Shown here in pieces: positions 45,573 through 56,382 of a stretch of 63,570 nucleotides of DNA. The stretch comes from Conoideocrella luteorostrata. Lineage: Eukaryota > Ascomycota > Sordariomycetes > Hypocreales > Clavicipitaceae. The notes below the pieces were generated by a model. It was not told the DNA's origin, made no database searches, and saw only the letters and a program-made list of their open reading frames with translations. The DNA lies in NCBI GenBank assembly GCA_032433595.1, contig JASWJB010000260.1, forward strand, positions 1 to 63,570, written 5' to 3'. The position numbers and the translations under genes are program-made. Each line of letters opens with the position of its first letter. The first letter of the stretch is position 1.

Positions 45573-47651
45573 ATGGCTTTGAGGCGACCATTTTGGCCGA
45601 AATCGAGCTTCAATCGGCTCCGCATTGCTCACGGCCAGGAAGCTCCTTGGCAATGCAGTTCCAAGCCCCTTCGCGGCCAACTCCCACGACAACGACATCT
45701 GGCCACTCATGGCACTCATGCAGCAACAGCTCCCAAACAGCATCACTTTGCCGAGTTCCTCCCGCCTCGAGATCGCACAGAGCTGGATGATGTGTTGGCT
45801 GCGGTGCAGAGTCAGAACCCAGATCAGGTCTACAATGCCTTCCTCCTGTGGACGGATGTATTGAGCAACCCCAGCTCACCACTACATGACGCTGCCGTCC
45901 GGCAAGCACAGGAGTTGCCCGGTCCCTCGTTTTCCGAAATCCTCCGCATCCTTGACCCTATGCGTTCGGCAGGACATGACGTTGCCCAGGGGCTCAACGT
46001 GACTCAGGGTCAAGCTCAATTCACTAACGCTGGCAGACTGGTGGACGAGTTTGGCGTGCGGAAGCACCATCGCCAACTCTTGCGAGGCATGCAGGTACTT
46101 CTGGAGGTGCGGGACGGGTCCCAACACGGCCTCACAGTCGCCGATTATGAAGTTTGTTTGCGTTATGCTGGAGCGGCCGTCGATTACCAAGCTACAAAGA
46201 GTTTCTGGTCAGCTATGCCTGGCAATGGACTGCAGGAATCCCGGTCGGCCAAAACTTGGACAGAGTTCATCAAATCACGCTTCATGACAGAGCCGACGTA
46301 CTATCAATTTGATCGTTCTCGTGTCGCCGTAATGGCCCGTGATTTATATAGCAACCATTCGCCGCTCCCCATGGCGACACTTAAGCGTATGGACCGCATG
46401 AGACTGAGTATCAACGCCCTGAAAAAGGAGCCTTGGAATCGAAGAAAGGACGAAGTCGACGAGGACATGCGACGGCTGTTCCGCCGGAGGATTGACTTTA
46501 GGGGCTACAAGGGCCATTGGATCCGGGCCTTGTACTACGGTCATGAGGTCGATGAAGAGCTCATGTGTACTTCTCTCATCGCTTTTGCTAGATCCAGCTC
46601 CTTGCACTCCATGAAAACGCTTATTTTCAAAAACTACTACGACATCACCATTGATGAAGAGACGGACCCGGGAAACACCCACATTTCCGGCGGCGCCGAA
46701 CTGCCTGCCAACTCTCCAATCAAGCCCACATCGCGCCTCCTTAATGCCATCGTAGAGGCATTCGGCTCCATATCTCACATCCCACTAGGCATGAAGCTCG
46801 TTGATTTCGTCTCCCGAAGATATAACATCCCCATCCCTCACGAGACGTGGTCCAACCTTTTAAATTGGACATATCTGTGCGCGTCCAAACCTTTCAAGCC
46901 CATGAGACGGCTCCACGGAGACTTCATATCCACCGTCACCACAACCGCCGACGTTCGCGAAGTCTGGAATGTTATGACCTCGGAGCCTTACCACGTCGCG
47001 CCAAAATTCGACGACTACGACATCTACATCAAGACGCTCCTCGCCCAACGGTCATTTGGCCAAGCTCTCGCCCTGATCAGGAGCCACATCCTGCCCTTCT
47101 ATCAAGACGTCATCGACGACTACGAAATCGCCGTCCAGGACGAGATCCTCCAAAACGACCTCGGCCCTTGCCCTCAGGCCACACATCGCCGCAACCAAGC
47201 AGAACTGTACAAAGACTATATCCACCACCGCATCTCTAGCTGGTTCGACAAACTACTCAAAACAGCCTCGTCCAACAAGGGCCACAGGGACGGGGCCGTC
47301 ATGAAGACAATGATACCCAACCTGCTTATTGAATTCGGCGACTTCTTCCCTCACCAAATCCGGTACAGAACAGCCCAGGGCGTGGTGCAGATGGATCGTC
47401 CCGAGGCGACCCGCCGGTTTACTTGGACGAAGCAGTGGCGGGAGACTCTTCCGCAAAAGAAGGCCGGTATCCATGTTCGCGATATTGAAGGCTCTGATCA
47501 GCCGGATTTCGACTATCCGCAGATACCGGTAATAAAAGTCTTGGAGTGGCAGCGTAGACCAAAGCCGAGAATGACACGATTTGGCAAGGCACCCAAGGAT
47601 GCTGAAGCGCGTCGATGGTGGGACAGGCTAGAGGAAGAGTTGATGCTGTAG
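45573..47651 (+). CDS. Mitochondrial ATPase-expression protein (ATP13/Aep2-like)
   Basis: Single exon, 692 aa, from the ATG at 45573 ('MALRRPFWPKSSFNRLRIAHG'). The first 45 residues are rich in Arg, Ser and Ala with no acids, as in a mitochondrial presequence. The remainder is all-helical and PPR-like in pattern, with 'TVADYEVCLRYAGAAVDYQATKSFW', 'RRIDFRGYKGHWIRALYYGHEVDEELMC' (split here for length: 'RRIDFRGYKGHW' and 'ALYYGHEVDEELM') and a basic C-terminal tail ending 'AEARRWWDRLEEELML'. This matches what I know of filamentous-fungal proteins assigned to PF12921 (yeast Aep2/Atp13), which support translation or stability of the mitochondrial ATP synthase subunit 9 mRNA. Identification is by remembered family character rather than a catalytic motif, so it is moderately sure. 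Confidence 0.75.
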   Translation: MALRRPFWPKSSFNRLRIAHGQEAPWQCSSKPLRGQLPRQRHLATHGTHAATAPKQHHFAEFLPPRDRTELDDVLAAVQSQNPDQVYNAFLLWTDVLSNPSSPLHDAAVRQAQELPGPSFSEILRILDPMRSAGHDVAQGLNVTQGQAQFTNAGRLVDEFGVRKHHRQLLRGMQVLLEVRDGSQHGLTVADYEVCLRYAGAAVDYQATKSFWSAMPGNGLQESRSAKTWTEFIKSRFMTEPTYYQFDRSRVAVMARDLYSNHSPLPMATLKRMDRMRLSINALKKEPWNRRKDEVDEDMRRLFRRRIDFRGYKGHWIRALYYGHEVDEELMCTSLIAFARSSSLHSMKTLIFKNYYDITIDEETDPGNTHISGGAELPANSPIKPTSRLLNAIVEAFGSISHIPLGMKLVDFVSRRYNIPIPHETWSNLLNWTYLCASKPFKPMRRLHGDFISTVTTTADVREVWNVMTSEPYHVAPKFDDYDIYIKTLLAQRSFGQALALIRSHILPFYQDVIDDYEIAVQDEILQNDLGPCPQATHRRNQAELYKDYIHHRISSWFDKLLKTASSNKGHRDGAVMKTMIPNLLIEFGDFFPHQIRYRTAQGVVQMDRPEATRRFTWTKQWRETLPQKKAGIHVRDIEGSDQPDFDYPQIPVIKVLEWQRRPKPRMTRFGKAPKDAEARRWWDRLEEELML

Positions 47652-48024
47652 ATAGAGTAGTTATATTGCGTGCATAGCATTGTCAGCGACCGTCATCAGA
47701 GCGTCCTAGACCAACATGCACCATGTGACGGCATTTTCTTCGCTGTGTAATAATACATAACTGTGCTCACTTCAAGTACACTAATAGGCTTATGGTGCAT
47801 CTAGGTTATTCCATCCCAGCCAAATACGGGCCAAATCGGTCATTAAAAAGAAATTGCATCTTGTGTCGGCGTCTCGCATCTTGGTCAACGTTCCATTTCC
47901 TCATACGTGACCGGATAGACCTAAAACATATTTCTGATACAAAGTTCTGTGATTCCCATAGTTTCTCATACAACAAGCAGACAAATAAACAGATGGATGG
48001 CATAATGTTGCAAAAGGTGCTCCG
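47652..48024. other. Convergent 3' intergenic region
   Basis: Between the 3' ends of the ATP13-like gene (+) and the DUF8035-like gene (-). No feature of note. Confidence 0.5.
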
Positions 48025-50094
48025 TCAGAAGCCAACTGCTGCTTCGGCTAAAACTCCAAGCAAGCTCGCAGCGGCACCGCCGATACCAACGGCGCCAATG
48101 GTCCCTCCCCAATTCTTCTTTTTACTATGTCGCTCATCTCTACGGTCTCTTCGCCGATCACGGTCATTTCGATTTGAGTTCCTGGCGCGGTCATCGTCCC
48201 AGCGAGATCTGTCATCTCGTTTGCTCCCGCTATCTCGACGGTCACGATGTCGCCTTGACCCATTCTCTCGTCTTCGGTCATAATTATCGTCATAAGATCG
48301 TGAGCTCTTTATTTCTACTTCATGGGGTTCCGGGTCGAATCGTACATGATTTTCATTTTTGTTCTTCAAAATAGGCTTGGGCATAACAGTAGTAGAAGGA
48401 GAAGTCTTGTTTTTGGATGGAGGATGAACAATGTACGGGTAACTTTTGGTTCCCTTTTCGGACGTTTTGTCGTCGTCGTAATCTGTCACATCACTTTCGT
48501 CCCACAAAACGCTGTCATTGTCGTTGTCCTCGCGGCTGCTTTTGGAGTCGGCTCGGTCCCGACGGTGGTATTGGTCATGCGGACGTTGCGGTGCATATCT
48601 GCCTGAGCGAGCCGCGCGACAGTCGCTACTTTGTCTGGCATACTCGGCAACTTGTTCTCGGGTTAATCTTCCCAGAATTGCGACGTAGTCAGGGCGGGCC
48701 TCATAGCGCACTCCGGCACGTTCTAGCACTTCTGGGCTGATGAGTGATCTTCTAATTTTAGTCCACGGTGCATCCATAGGGATGTCTTTGCCATGTCTGT
48801 CCGGCGCCAAGCGGTTTACTGCTCTCGGGCTGTGTGGTATTGCATTCGGCTGCGTGCCGACAGCTGAGACCGCAGCCGGATAGATCGACTGTACATAGCC
48901 AATATTGGGTGAGCCGTTCAAGGAGTGGGTAGAATTCGGTTGGCCTGTCGTTGAGTGTGGCGGTGGCCAACTTCCCGCCATGCCTGGCGGTAGCAGACTC
49001 CGTCCGCTTCGGATTTGGGGAGCGGCAAGATGAGACACTGATGGGTGCAAGTGCATATTAGCCATCCCGGCGTTTATGTTGTTGTCCATGGCCACCAAGT
49101 CTCTGGTGGAAATGAGGGCGAGGGAGTCGTTTGCTTCGCTTCCTCCATCTTCCGATGAAAACGAGCAGTTACCCTTAGTATACGTAGGGGCCATGGGTGA
49201 ATCATCAGGCATTCGGCGTTCACTCTTCATAATAGGACTATACTTGTGATTATCCGCAGAGGGATATAACTCCTTTGATAAAAATGGTTCCTTGGGAGGG
49301 ATTGGTGGTGGGGAGGGTTGATTCATCACCTCTTGCTCGAGCAAGCCTCTGACTGTTGGAGGCGGACCGCCGTTGGCACATGACATGGACTGGAGCTCAC
49401 GAATATAAGCGCGAAGAACATCCTATGAATCGCAAACGTATTAGATATTGCCATACTTGTGGTGAGTTGTGTTGTGAATGCTTGCCTTGTTCTGTTGCAA
49501 GACTCGAGGAGAAAATCCTTCCATCTCGAGTTCAGACTTGAACTCTTCCCACATGCGGTCCTCGTCTGCGATAACACCACCACTAGTGTCCCGTCGTCTA
49601 AATAACCTTGTGGCGATATTGTCGACCTTGTCTTTGATATGTTCCAAGCTTGAATCATGTCCGTCAAGGACAACCTCTGGAGCATTATTTGCCGGGTGTT
49701 GTAGCTGGACAGTGTCCAGGAACATGTCGACGCTCGTCTTCTCATGCGCAAGTCGGGACCGAACGGCAGCTACGCGATCTGCCAAGTCATGTGTCTCTCT
49801 GCCACCAGCAGCATCTACCTTTCCTAGAACCGCTTCGAGCTGCTTAAGGGCAAAGTCGCAATCTTCTACCATGGGGCGGAGCTGGCGGGCGTATACAGAG
49901 GCATCGGCACTCCTTATTAGCGAATCAGGGTCGGCGGCTTCTACACGTAGATGTCTGAGCGCGAGATGAAGCTGGCGTACGGTGGTTGCAACTTCCGATA
50001 GGACGGGGGAAGGAGAAGTTTTGGCTCGAACAAAAAGAGTTCTGGCGAAGGCATCGACAGCGTCGATATGCTCAAGTGGGGTGCCGCCGCTCAT
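48025..50094 (-). CDS. Fungal protein of unknown function with DUF8035-like segment; GC-AG intron
   Basis: Two exons on the minus strand, 50094-49486 and 49422-48025, 668 aa. The 63-nt intron (49423-49485) needs a GC donor: AAG|GCAAGC, with branch CTAAT and acceptor ATAG; phase 0. The only nearby GT donor would leave a 34-nt intron, too short. Residues 1-203 are helical with heptad-like Leu/Val spacing, a likely coiled coil. A Pro/Ser-rich linker follows. Residues about 420-468 ('APWTKIRRSLISPEVLERAG', then 'VAILGRLTREQVAEYA') resemble the short domain I know as DUF8035 in fungal hypothetical proteins. Next come an acidic patch, a strongly Arg/Asp-rich stretch (about 575-640), and a C-terminal hydrophobic glycine/alanine-rich tail ('GAVGIGGAAASLLGVLAEAA') that could be a glycine-zipper or tail anchor. 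No function assigned. Confidence 0.78.
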
Positions 50095-52989
50095 AGCTGG
50101 CTCCTTGGGTAAAAGGAGCTGGTGTAAGTAGTGTACTAGCTTCCCCCTACTGGTGATACTCTTGATCAACCGCGGGGGTCGAGGAGAGTGCGAGATTTTT
50201 CTCTTTCAGAACACACAAGTAGATGTCGAAAGATTCGCCGCCAGCCAAGCTCACGTAGTAACAAACTATACCAACACGAGTTCGCGATGGGTGGCGTGTG
50301 TGGTACGTCGTAGTCAGTCTCTCGGGAGTCGTTGATGCACCAGCCGACGGCACAGACGGGTGGCAGTTCGGCACGTAAAGTGTTTAATAAATGTTGATGA
50401 TATTTCCTGGAAATAGGATAGAAAAATAAGCCCCATGAGGCAGTGTGGTCGGCCTCAGTAAAAGGAGCCGGTGGCTTGCCCAATGGCCGGAGGCAAACAA
50501 GAACAGATGGTGGGCGCCAGTCAATAGTGTGCGTGATGTGTGGATGCGAGACAAGGCTGCAGCCATGCCAGCACACCTCTTCTCTGTCCCGATACTATTC
50601 GTGCCTTGTGTGTCACCTCCGTCTAATCCGTCTAATCGCTCCGTTTCCCACCATCCATCACATCCTCCTGCGCAGCAAACCTCATGACTAACTTTCAGGC
50701 GTGTATGATTAGCGTCGATTAGGTGTGTACAGCAACGGATCCTGATTGAAAGACGGAACTGCAGCATGCAAGCCCACTCCATCAAGAGCCGACATCACAG
50801 CCATGGGCCTCAGCAGAATCGCCACCCTTGTCAGCTTTCCCTTGTAACGAACTGTTCCAGGGCTTGCAAGGAGCCCGAAAATACTTAGGGTACATAATCA
50901 TACCCTCCGAAGTGGACACTAACTAGTTACTCCGTAATTCATGATCCGAAGGTTTTAAACCAGTGACGTCGACAAAGCCGAGATGTTACCCGCCGGAGCT
51001 GCTGTCGTCATTGGCTCGAGCGTATCATCGCAGGGCTAGCCAGCCGGCATGCTCCACGACGTATTTTCTCTGTAATCGCGTGTCTTGGTATGCTTGGCTC
51101 GATGCCATGTGGTGATTTGTTTGTTCGTGGCATGGGCGTCAGCTTCAGCTAGCTATTCGCAGCACGGACGGCGTCCCGGTGCATTGAAGCCCTCCAGTTG
51201 ACATTTGAATTACCCCGCCACCTTACTCCTATCGCTGATGGCTCTTGACCCTTTGCTCAGTCTAGACTTGCCACGCGGACGGGGGAACCCGTGACTAATG
51301 CTTCGTACAACGTCATTTTTGGTCGCCTACAGCCGTATTGCATTCCCCACTTCCCGCCGAGCTGCTGGACGGGACACAGATTCTCGAATCGCTACCTGAA
51401 GCACATTGTCGAATTCGCTTCTGGTCTAATGGGAGGAGGATTTTTTTATGTTCTACCTCGACCAGCTCCATCGAAATCAATGGGGCGGAGTTACTAGTTT
51501 CTCTTGTCAACTTTGCCATCTGTCGCACTGCCCTACGGAGTACTCCGTAGAATGCAGGTATTTCGGACGGTTGACCCATCATCTGCAGCTAGCGAGCGAT
51601 TGGGGCTGTGTGTCACATCAGCCTTCGGACGCGGCCGTTGTCAAAGCATGCATGAGCCTCTTGCAACCGCTGGACAGCTAACCGCCCAGGCTCATCTACT
51701 GCAGTTATATGTTGGGAGTCGCATCTTTAATACTCTAGAACGCCCGTTTGAGTCGCTGATGCATGCTTCCGGATCATTGCCCAGCCCGCCGCCATCCAAT
51801 ACTCGACTGTCCCCGATCTCTGTGCTGTCGTACTGGCTGTTGTCTAGACCATTGTTCATGCCGATGATACATCATGTTTCATTTCCTTGTTTTTTTATGT
51901 CGCTGCCTGGACTCGGCTAGACTATTGGCAACATCAACCCCCAAAAGTCAACTATTCTTTCTGAGCGACCAATCGTCGGCAACCCTCCTGCGACAGCAGA
52001 GCCGCACCTTCCCACTAAGACATCAATGTTACTCCCCGCAGTTTGTGTAACCTCTTAGGCAGCCAGCAAATCAATAGTAAGCAGGCGCAACGATGAACCA
52101 TGCTTTCATTTAGCCGTTTCGGGTCTGGCACAACAGCCACAGTTCCAAGGCTCTCAGCAAGCCAGACTTTAGGACCCCGTACTTCCTGCAGGCTCACGTC
52201 TCCACCGTCGCAGAACTTCGATTGCACCGGCATGGCTTTTTCCAGAAGCTCCAGCGCTCCAGCAGCTGCGCCCTCTCAGCGAACCACGGGTTCGGATATC
52301 ACAACCGGCTAAACTAGTGACTGAGAGACTGAATGGAAGCCCGGGGACTGAAGCAAAATAACAATTGTTAACCAGAAGAAAAGAAAAGAAAAAGACTGTA
52401 GTCTTACAGCTCCACAAGTACTGGCCTGGTTCACAAGGTTCATGGCAGGCCGAGTCGTAGTACAATACAGCGCCCAGCTACGTGTAAACGACGTCACTTA
52501 TCATCATTGAAGATCTGCTTCCCCATCCAGCTTCTCGCGTGTGACATGTTCGCCTCACTCAGCCAACCCCAGCCGAGGTTATGTGTCTGCCCTTCTCACT
52601 AGTGTCTGCAGTGCACGACAAGGCAAATTACCTTGGTCTACTCTGTAGTTGGTTTCACATACTGAATAATATGTTGTGTGACCCATTGATATGGACGCAT
52701 GATCCGTCACAGACCTCCCCAAGGTCCGAACTCTAGTATATACACAAAAAATGAAAAAATGAAAAGCAAAAAAGCCAATGTAAAAAGCACCTTAAACGCC
52801 ACCATTTTGACCTATTTTATGCAATAAACGCATGACTGAGCCCATGACTTCATAGATCATGTGCGTATTAAATGCTAGGAACAGATTTGTACTATCAGCA
52901 TACATGATGCACGCTTATTCGAATTTCTCAGCCGCACGGAAATGTATCTGCATATACGAGAGGGTGTTCCAACGGACCGAAGATGCGGC
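50095..52989. other. 2.9-kb intergenic region
   Basis: Promoter side of the DUF8035-like gene and 3' side of the UTP8-like gene. Three octamers occur (50929, and a head-to-head pair at 51534/51542 reading CTACGGAGTACTCCGTAG). Open frames up to about 138 codons (51504-51920) are unsupported. Confidence 0.5.
51533..51550. repeat. Perfect 18-bp palindrome made of two opposed octamers
   Basis: CTACGGAGTACTCCGTAG is a perfect inverted repeat around AGTACT, built from TACGGAGT (51534) and ACTCCGTA (51542). Confidence 0.9.
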
Positions 52990-55786
52990 TCAAATCTCCA
53001 GTTTCTCGACCGAATATGCTTCCACTTTTTGGCTGATCAAATATCCTGCCTCTCGCGAGCTGCGTTGGACAATCTCACCTCCAGACACCACCTTTTCCCT
53101 AGTAGGCATCAAACTTGTCTTCAAGCCCAAGGGAAGCAGTCTGGACTCCCTGTTTTCTAGTGGCACAATACCAGGTTTGTTGGGATTCCATGTCTGGCGT
53201 GTTGCCCAGCTCTTCTCTACCGCACGTCCGAATCGAACAGCCTCACCAACCATGCCATTCAGATACACAGCTTCCTCAATTCCCTCCAAGGCTGCAGCGA
53301 CTTCGAGTCTGAGAGCTGTTAGAAAGTCACCCGCTTCAGCCTTGTCAGCCCAAGACATGGCATCATTGAAGAGCCAGCCACCGGCACCAACTGCATCTAG
53401 ACATCGTCCGAGTAGATCTGCAATGAGGGTGATGACGCCATCGGGGGGTGGCTCGTTACCTTCAGACTCGAAGCTAGTGGGATCAATGTATAAAGACGTC
53501 CAGGCTCCACGAATCAGCTCCACTCTAAGCAAATAGATGAATGCTAGAAGCTCCTCCGTTTGGATGGTAGCTCGCAGGGCTTTGACCGTGGCAATTGCCG
53601 GCATGCGCCACAGCTTTGTGAATGCCAGTGTCAAACCTCGGGACCGGCTACTAGACTCGTCGCCAAGGTAATGCTCAGTGAGTGCAATGTCTCTTTCCAG
53701 GTCATCTAGATCCATTTCCTGGTCGTCTCCAGCTTCTTTGTGAGGATCATTTGTCACAAGCTTCATCTTGCTCAGCTTCTCTGTATCTAGAAGAAGGTCC
53801 ATACTCAACATGAGGCTCCGTATCGCAAGGAGAAGCTCCGTTTCTCCCAATTTAGTAGCTTGCAAATAGTTGAGAAGCAGGGTCATGGATGGATCGGCAT
53901 CGCTTAGACCCTGAATCAATTGGCTGGCCAATGTCATGGTGTCAGCATCATTCGATCTGACCTCATCGCGGAACGCAGATATCAAATTAGAAGTGGTCAA
54001 GTGGCCTGCGACCACGAGATAGGTCGTGACGTTGCTGTCCGGCAGTATGAAACGCAATTCTGGCTTTGGATCGTCCGAAGTAGATAATTCCACCGACAAG
54101 ACTCGATGAATTGCGTAGATTATCCATCGGCGGTCAACGTTGGGATACGATCCAGGTTTTCTGTGCCAATCCCACTCCGGTGATTCTTTAACTTCTTGTC
54201 GTTCTGCCGTATCACTTCCATTTGCCATGTCGGTTGTTTCTTTCTGGATGCTCAAGCCAATTTTCTTCCGAATCAAGTCCTCCCACTTGTCCAAGTCATT
54301 GTTCAAAAGCAGTTGGTCCGCTTTTTCAGTTTCGGATTGGAGCTTGGCCATGTATGCTTCAGTCATGGTGCCAGGCAAGAGCCGCGAAAATTCCGGAGTT
54401 GCCGATTTATCGCTCTTGAGTTTCTTTACTTGTACCTCGTGCGGCGTGCCTCTACCAATGGAATCGATTAAAAGGCCTTCCTTGCGGCGTTTGCCATGCT
54501 GATTTGGTGGTTCCACATGAATAGATACCAAAACATTGTCAATCAAGGCGACGATGAGATCCTGGCTGCGGAGGTGGGTGATCAATTGGCAGCACCGAAC
54601 TTGCTGGCAGTCGGCAGGTAGTTCAGACAGGTCTAGCCCAGCCTTGGCATGGACAGAGCGGTAATGATGGTTATACAGCACAAGAGAATCAGACGATGCG
54701 GAGAGCAGGAATGGCCGTGACAGGCGTGCAAAGGACTGGGCACCATCCATGTGGATTGCCGGTTTCTTCTTGGGCACAGCGCCAGTGATGTCATGGGAAG
54801 TGAGACATCCGTTTGCCAATTCCATCAAAAGACCTGACTGAATGTCCACATGGTAGACGTGAGTATCCTTTGTCAAAATGGAATCGTTTGTAAGTGGGCT
54901 GATGTCCAAAGGGATCAGCTTTTGCAAATCAGAGACAGAAGCTGACCCGCCAGGCATGGCAGCCAGAACCACGATGTGGCGGGATGTTTGTCCTTGAGAA
55001 CTACTCTTCACGATCAAGAAGATAAGAGATGGATCGGAGTCGAGGGCTCTGGGCAAAGCGCTAAACACTTCAAGGCGATCCTTAAAGATTCCTTCTCTGA
55101 ATTCGGCCACACTTCCTGATGAAACGTATTCCACCTCGAAGGAGTCAATAGGTGCAGCAACAGCGTCCTGTACGGCAGACCGGGAAGCGGCTGACCATTG
55201 CAACTTCAAATCTTCGCCCAACAGGTATGCTATTCGCCCGTCCTCACAGATAGCCACTATATCGCCGAGACCATCCGCTGCAGAGGTTGATGAGGAGCCA
55301 GTTAAGAATCGAACCGGGGACGTATGCGAAAGTGTGTGAGAGGTGCTTGTGGATGTGGTCTTGCCATCTGGAGACACAACATCTTTAAACAGAGTAATCT
55401 TTTGCGACTTTGCATCTCCTGTAGCAATGTATGTATATCTATATACATCTTGGCTATGCGAACGTCGCAGTCTGATTGAGCAGGGAGGACAAGTGAAGGA
55501 TTCTTGCGGTGGAATAGGATACGAGGTGATGAGTCGGGAAGCGGGAATCTAAACTCTTGGTCAGCTCTGTTCGCAAATTTCTGGCCGAATTAGCTAAAGA
55601 TTTTACATCGTATATGCTTGCCGTTTCGCCATCAACACCAACAACTAGTTCCATGCGCTTTTTCCTTTTCTGGCCATCTCGTTGCCCGTAGACTTCTCGC
55701 GCAACAATGCGGCCGCCGGTATGATCAAGGGGACGAGGCAATGCAGCGAGCACATATGGCCGATGGATTTTGTACTCTGACGCCAT
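52990..55786 (-). CDS. UTP8: SSU-processome (t-UTP/UTPA) subunit Utp8-like
   Basis: Two exons on the minus strand: 55786-55607 and 55548-52990, 912 aa. The 58-nt intron (55549-55606) has donor GTAAAA, branch GCTGAC and acceptor TTTAG; phase 0. It joins 'DGETASIYD' to 'IPASRLITSYPIPP'. The N-terminal half reads as a beta-propeller: 'YVLAALPRPLDHTGGR', 'RYTYIATGD..SQKITLFKDVVSPDGK', 'GDIVAICEDGRIAYLLGEDL'. The C-terminal half is helical ('RRWIIYAIHRVLSVEL', 'ELLAFIYLLRVELIRGAW'). This is the pattern of filamentous-fungal Utp8 (PF10395 propeller), a nucleolar protein of the UTPA complex needed for pre-rRNA transcription and early 18S processing; in yeast it also takes part in tRNA export. It is divergent from the Elg1 gene across about 600 bp. 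Confidence 0.82.
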
Positions 55787-56382
55787 TGATAGAAACACTT
55801 CTGCTATGTAGCAGAGTTGTGATTTTCGTCAATGGGGAGGTTTTTGAGGGTCGGAATGGCGTTGACGGCGTCTTATGCTGCGATATTACCACATCGTCAG
55901 GCCCAGCAAACAAGCCAAAAAAAAAATTATTGGAGCGGGCCGACAGAAAAATCCGGCAGTGGGGTCATCCACCAGCAATTGCGCGTTGGTTAAGGTGGGG
56001 TCACAACTAGTTAGCGCGAGGACTGAGAGGCGATGATGAGGTACGTACCGTTTAAGTGGTCGACGGCGCGTCGACGTCTGGAACGCGTTAACTACTCGGC
56101 GTTCTGAAGTGAAAGCATCACGCGGTTCCACTTGTACTTCTATCGCAACAATTCATCTGGGCCTCGAATATACACGTACTCACCACTCTCTTCGCCTATA
56201 TCGCCCAATCGCCAGTGTCAAGCGAAAATTTTGTACCCAGCCACATTCGGCCTTGTTTTCTGATAAATCTGCTTGCCATGGTCTGGCTGAAGTAGCTAGC
56301 TAGGTAAGGAGGGACCGGAGCTTGGCTGGTCCATTTCCATCAATCACTGCTGAACAGCTTAATAGCAAGTCACCCTCCACAA
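55787..56382. promoter_or_regulatory. Divergent promoter region, UTP8-like and ELG1-like genes
   Basis: About 600 bp between opposed start codons. Includes the palindromic word GTCGACGGCGCGTCGAC at about 56077 and an ACGCGTT-type sequence near 56091 (AACGCGTT), close to the MluI cell-cycle box (ACGCGT) that MBF binds in yeasts; this would suit a replication-linked gene such as ELG1. Functional use is an inference. Confidence 0.4.

Noticed and set aside
51504..51920. 138-codon plus-strand frame
   Set aside because: Crosses the octamer palindrome and has no recognisable domain; composition resembles non-coding DNA.
52015..52465. Overlapping short frames on both strands near 52.0-52.5 kb
   Set aside because: Some fragments look protein-like, but no start, splice sites or family could be supported.
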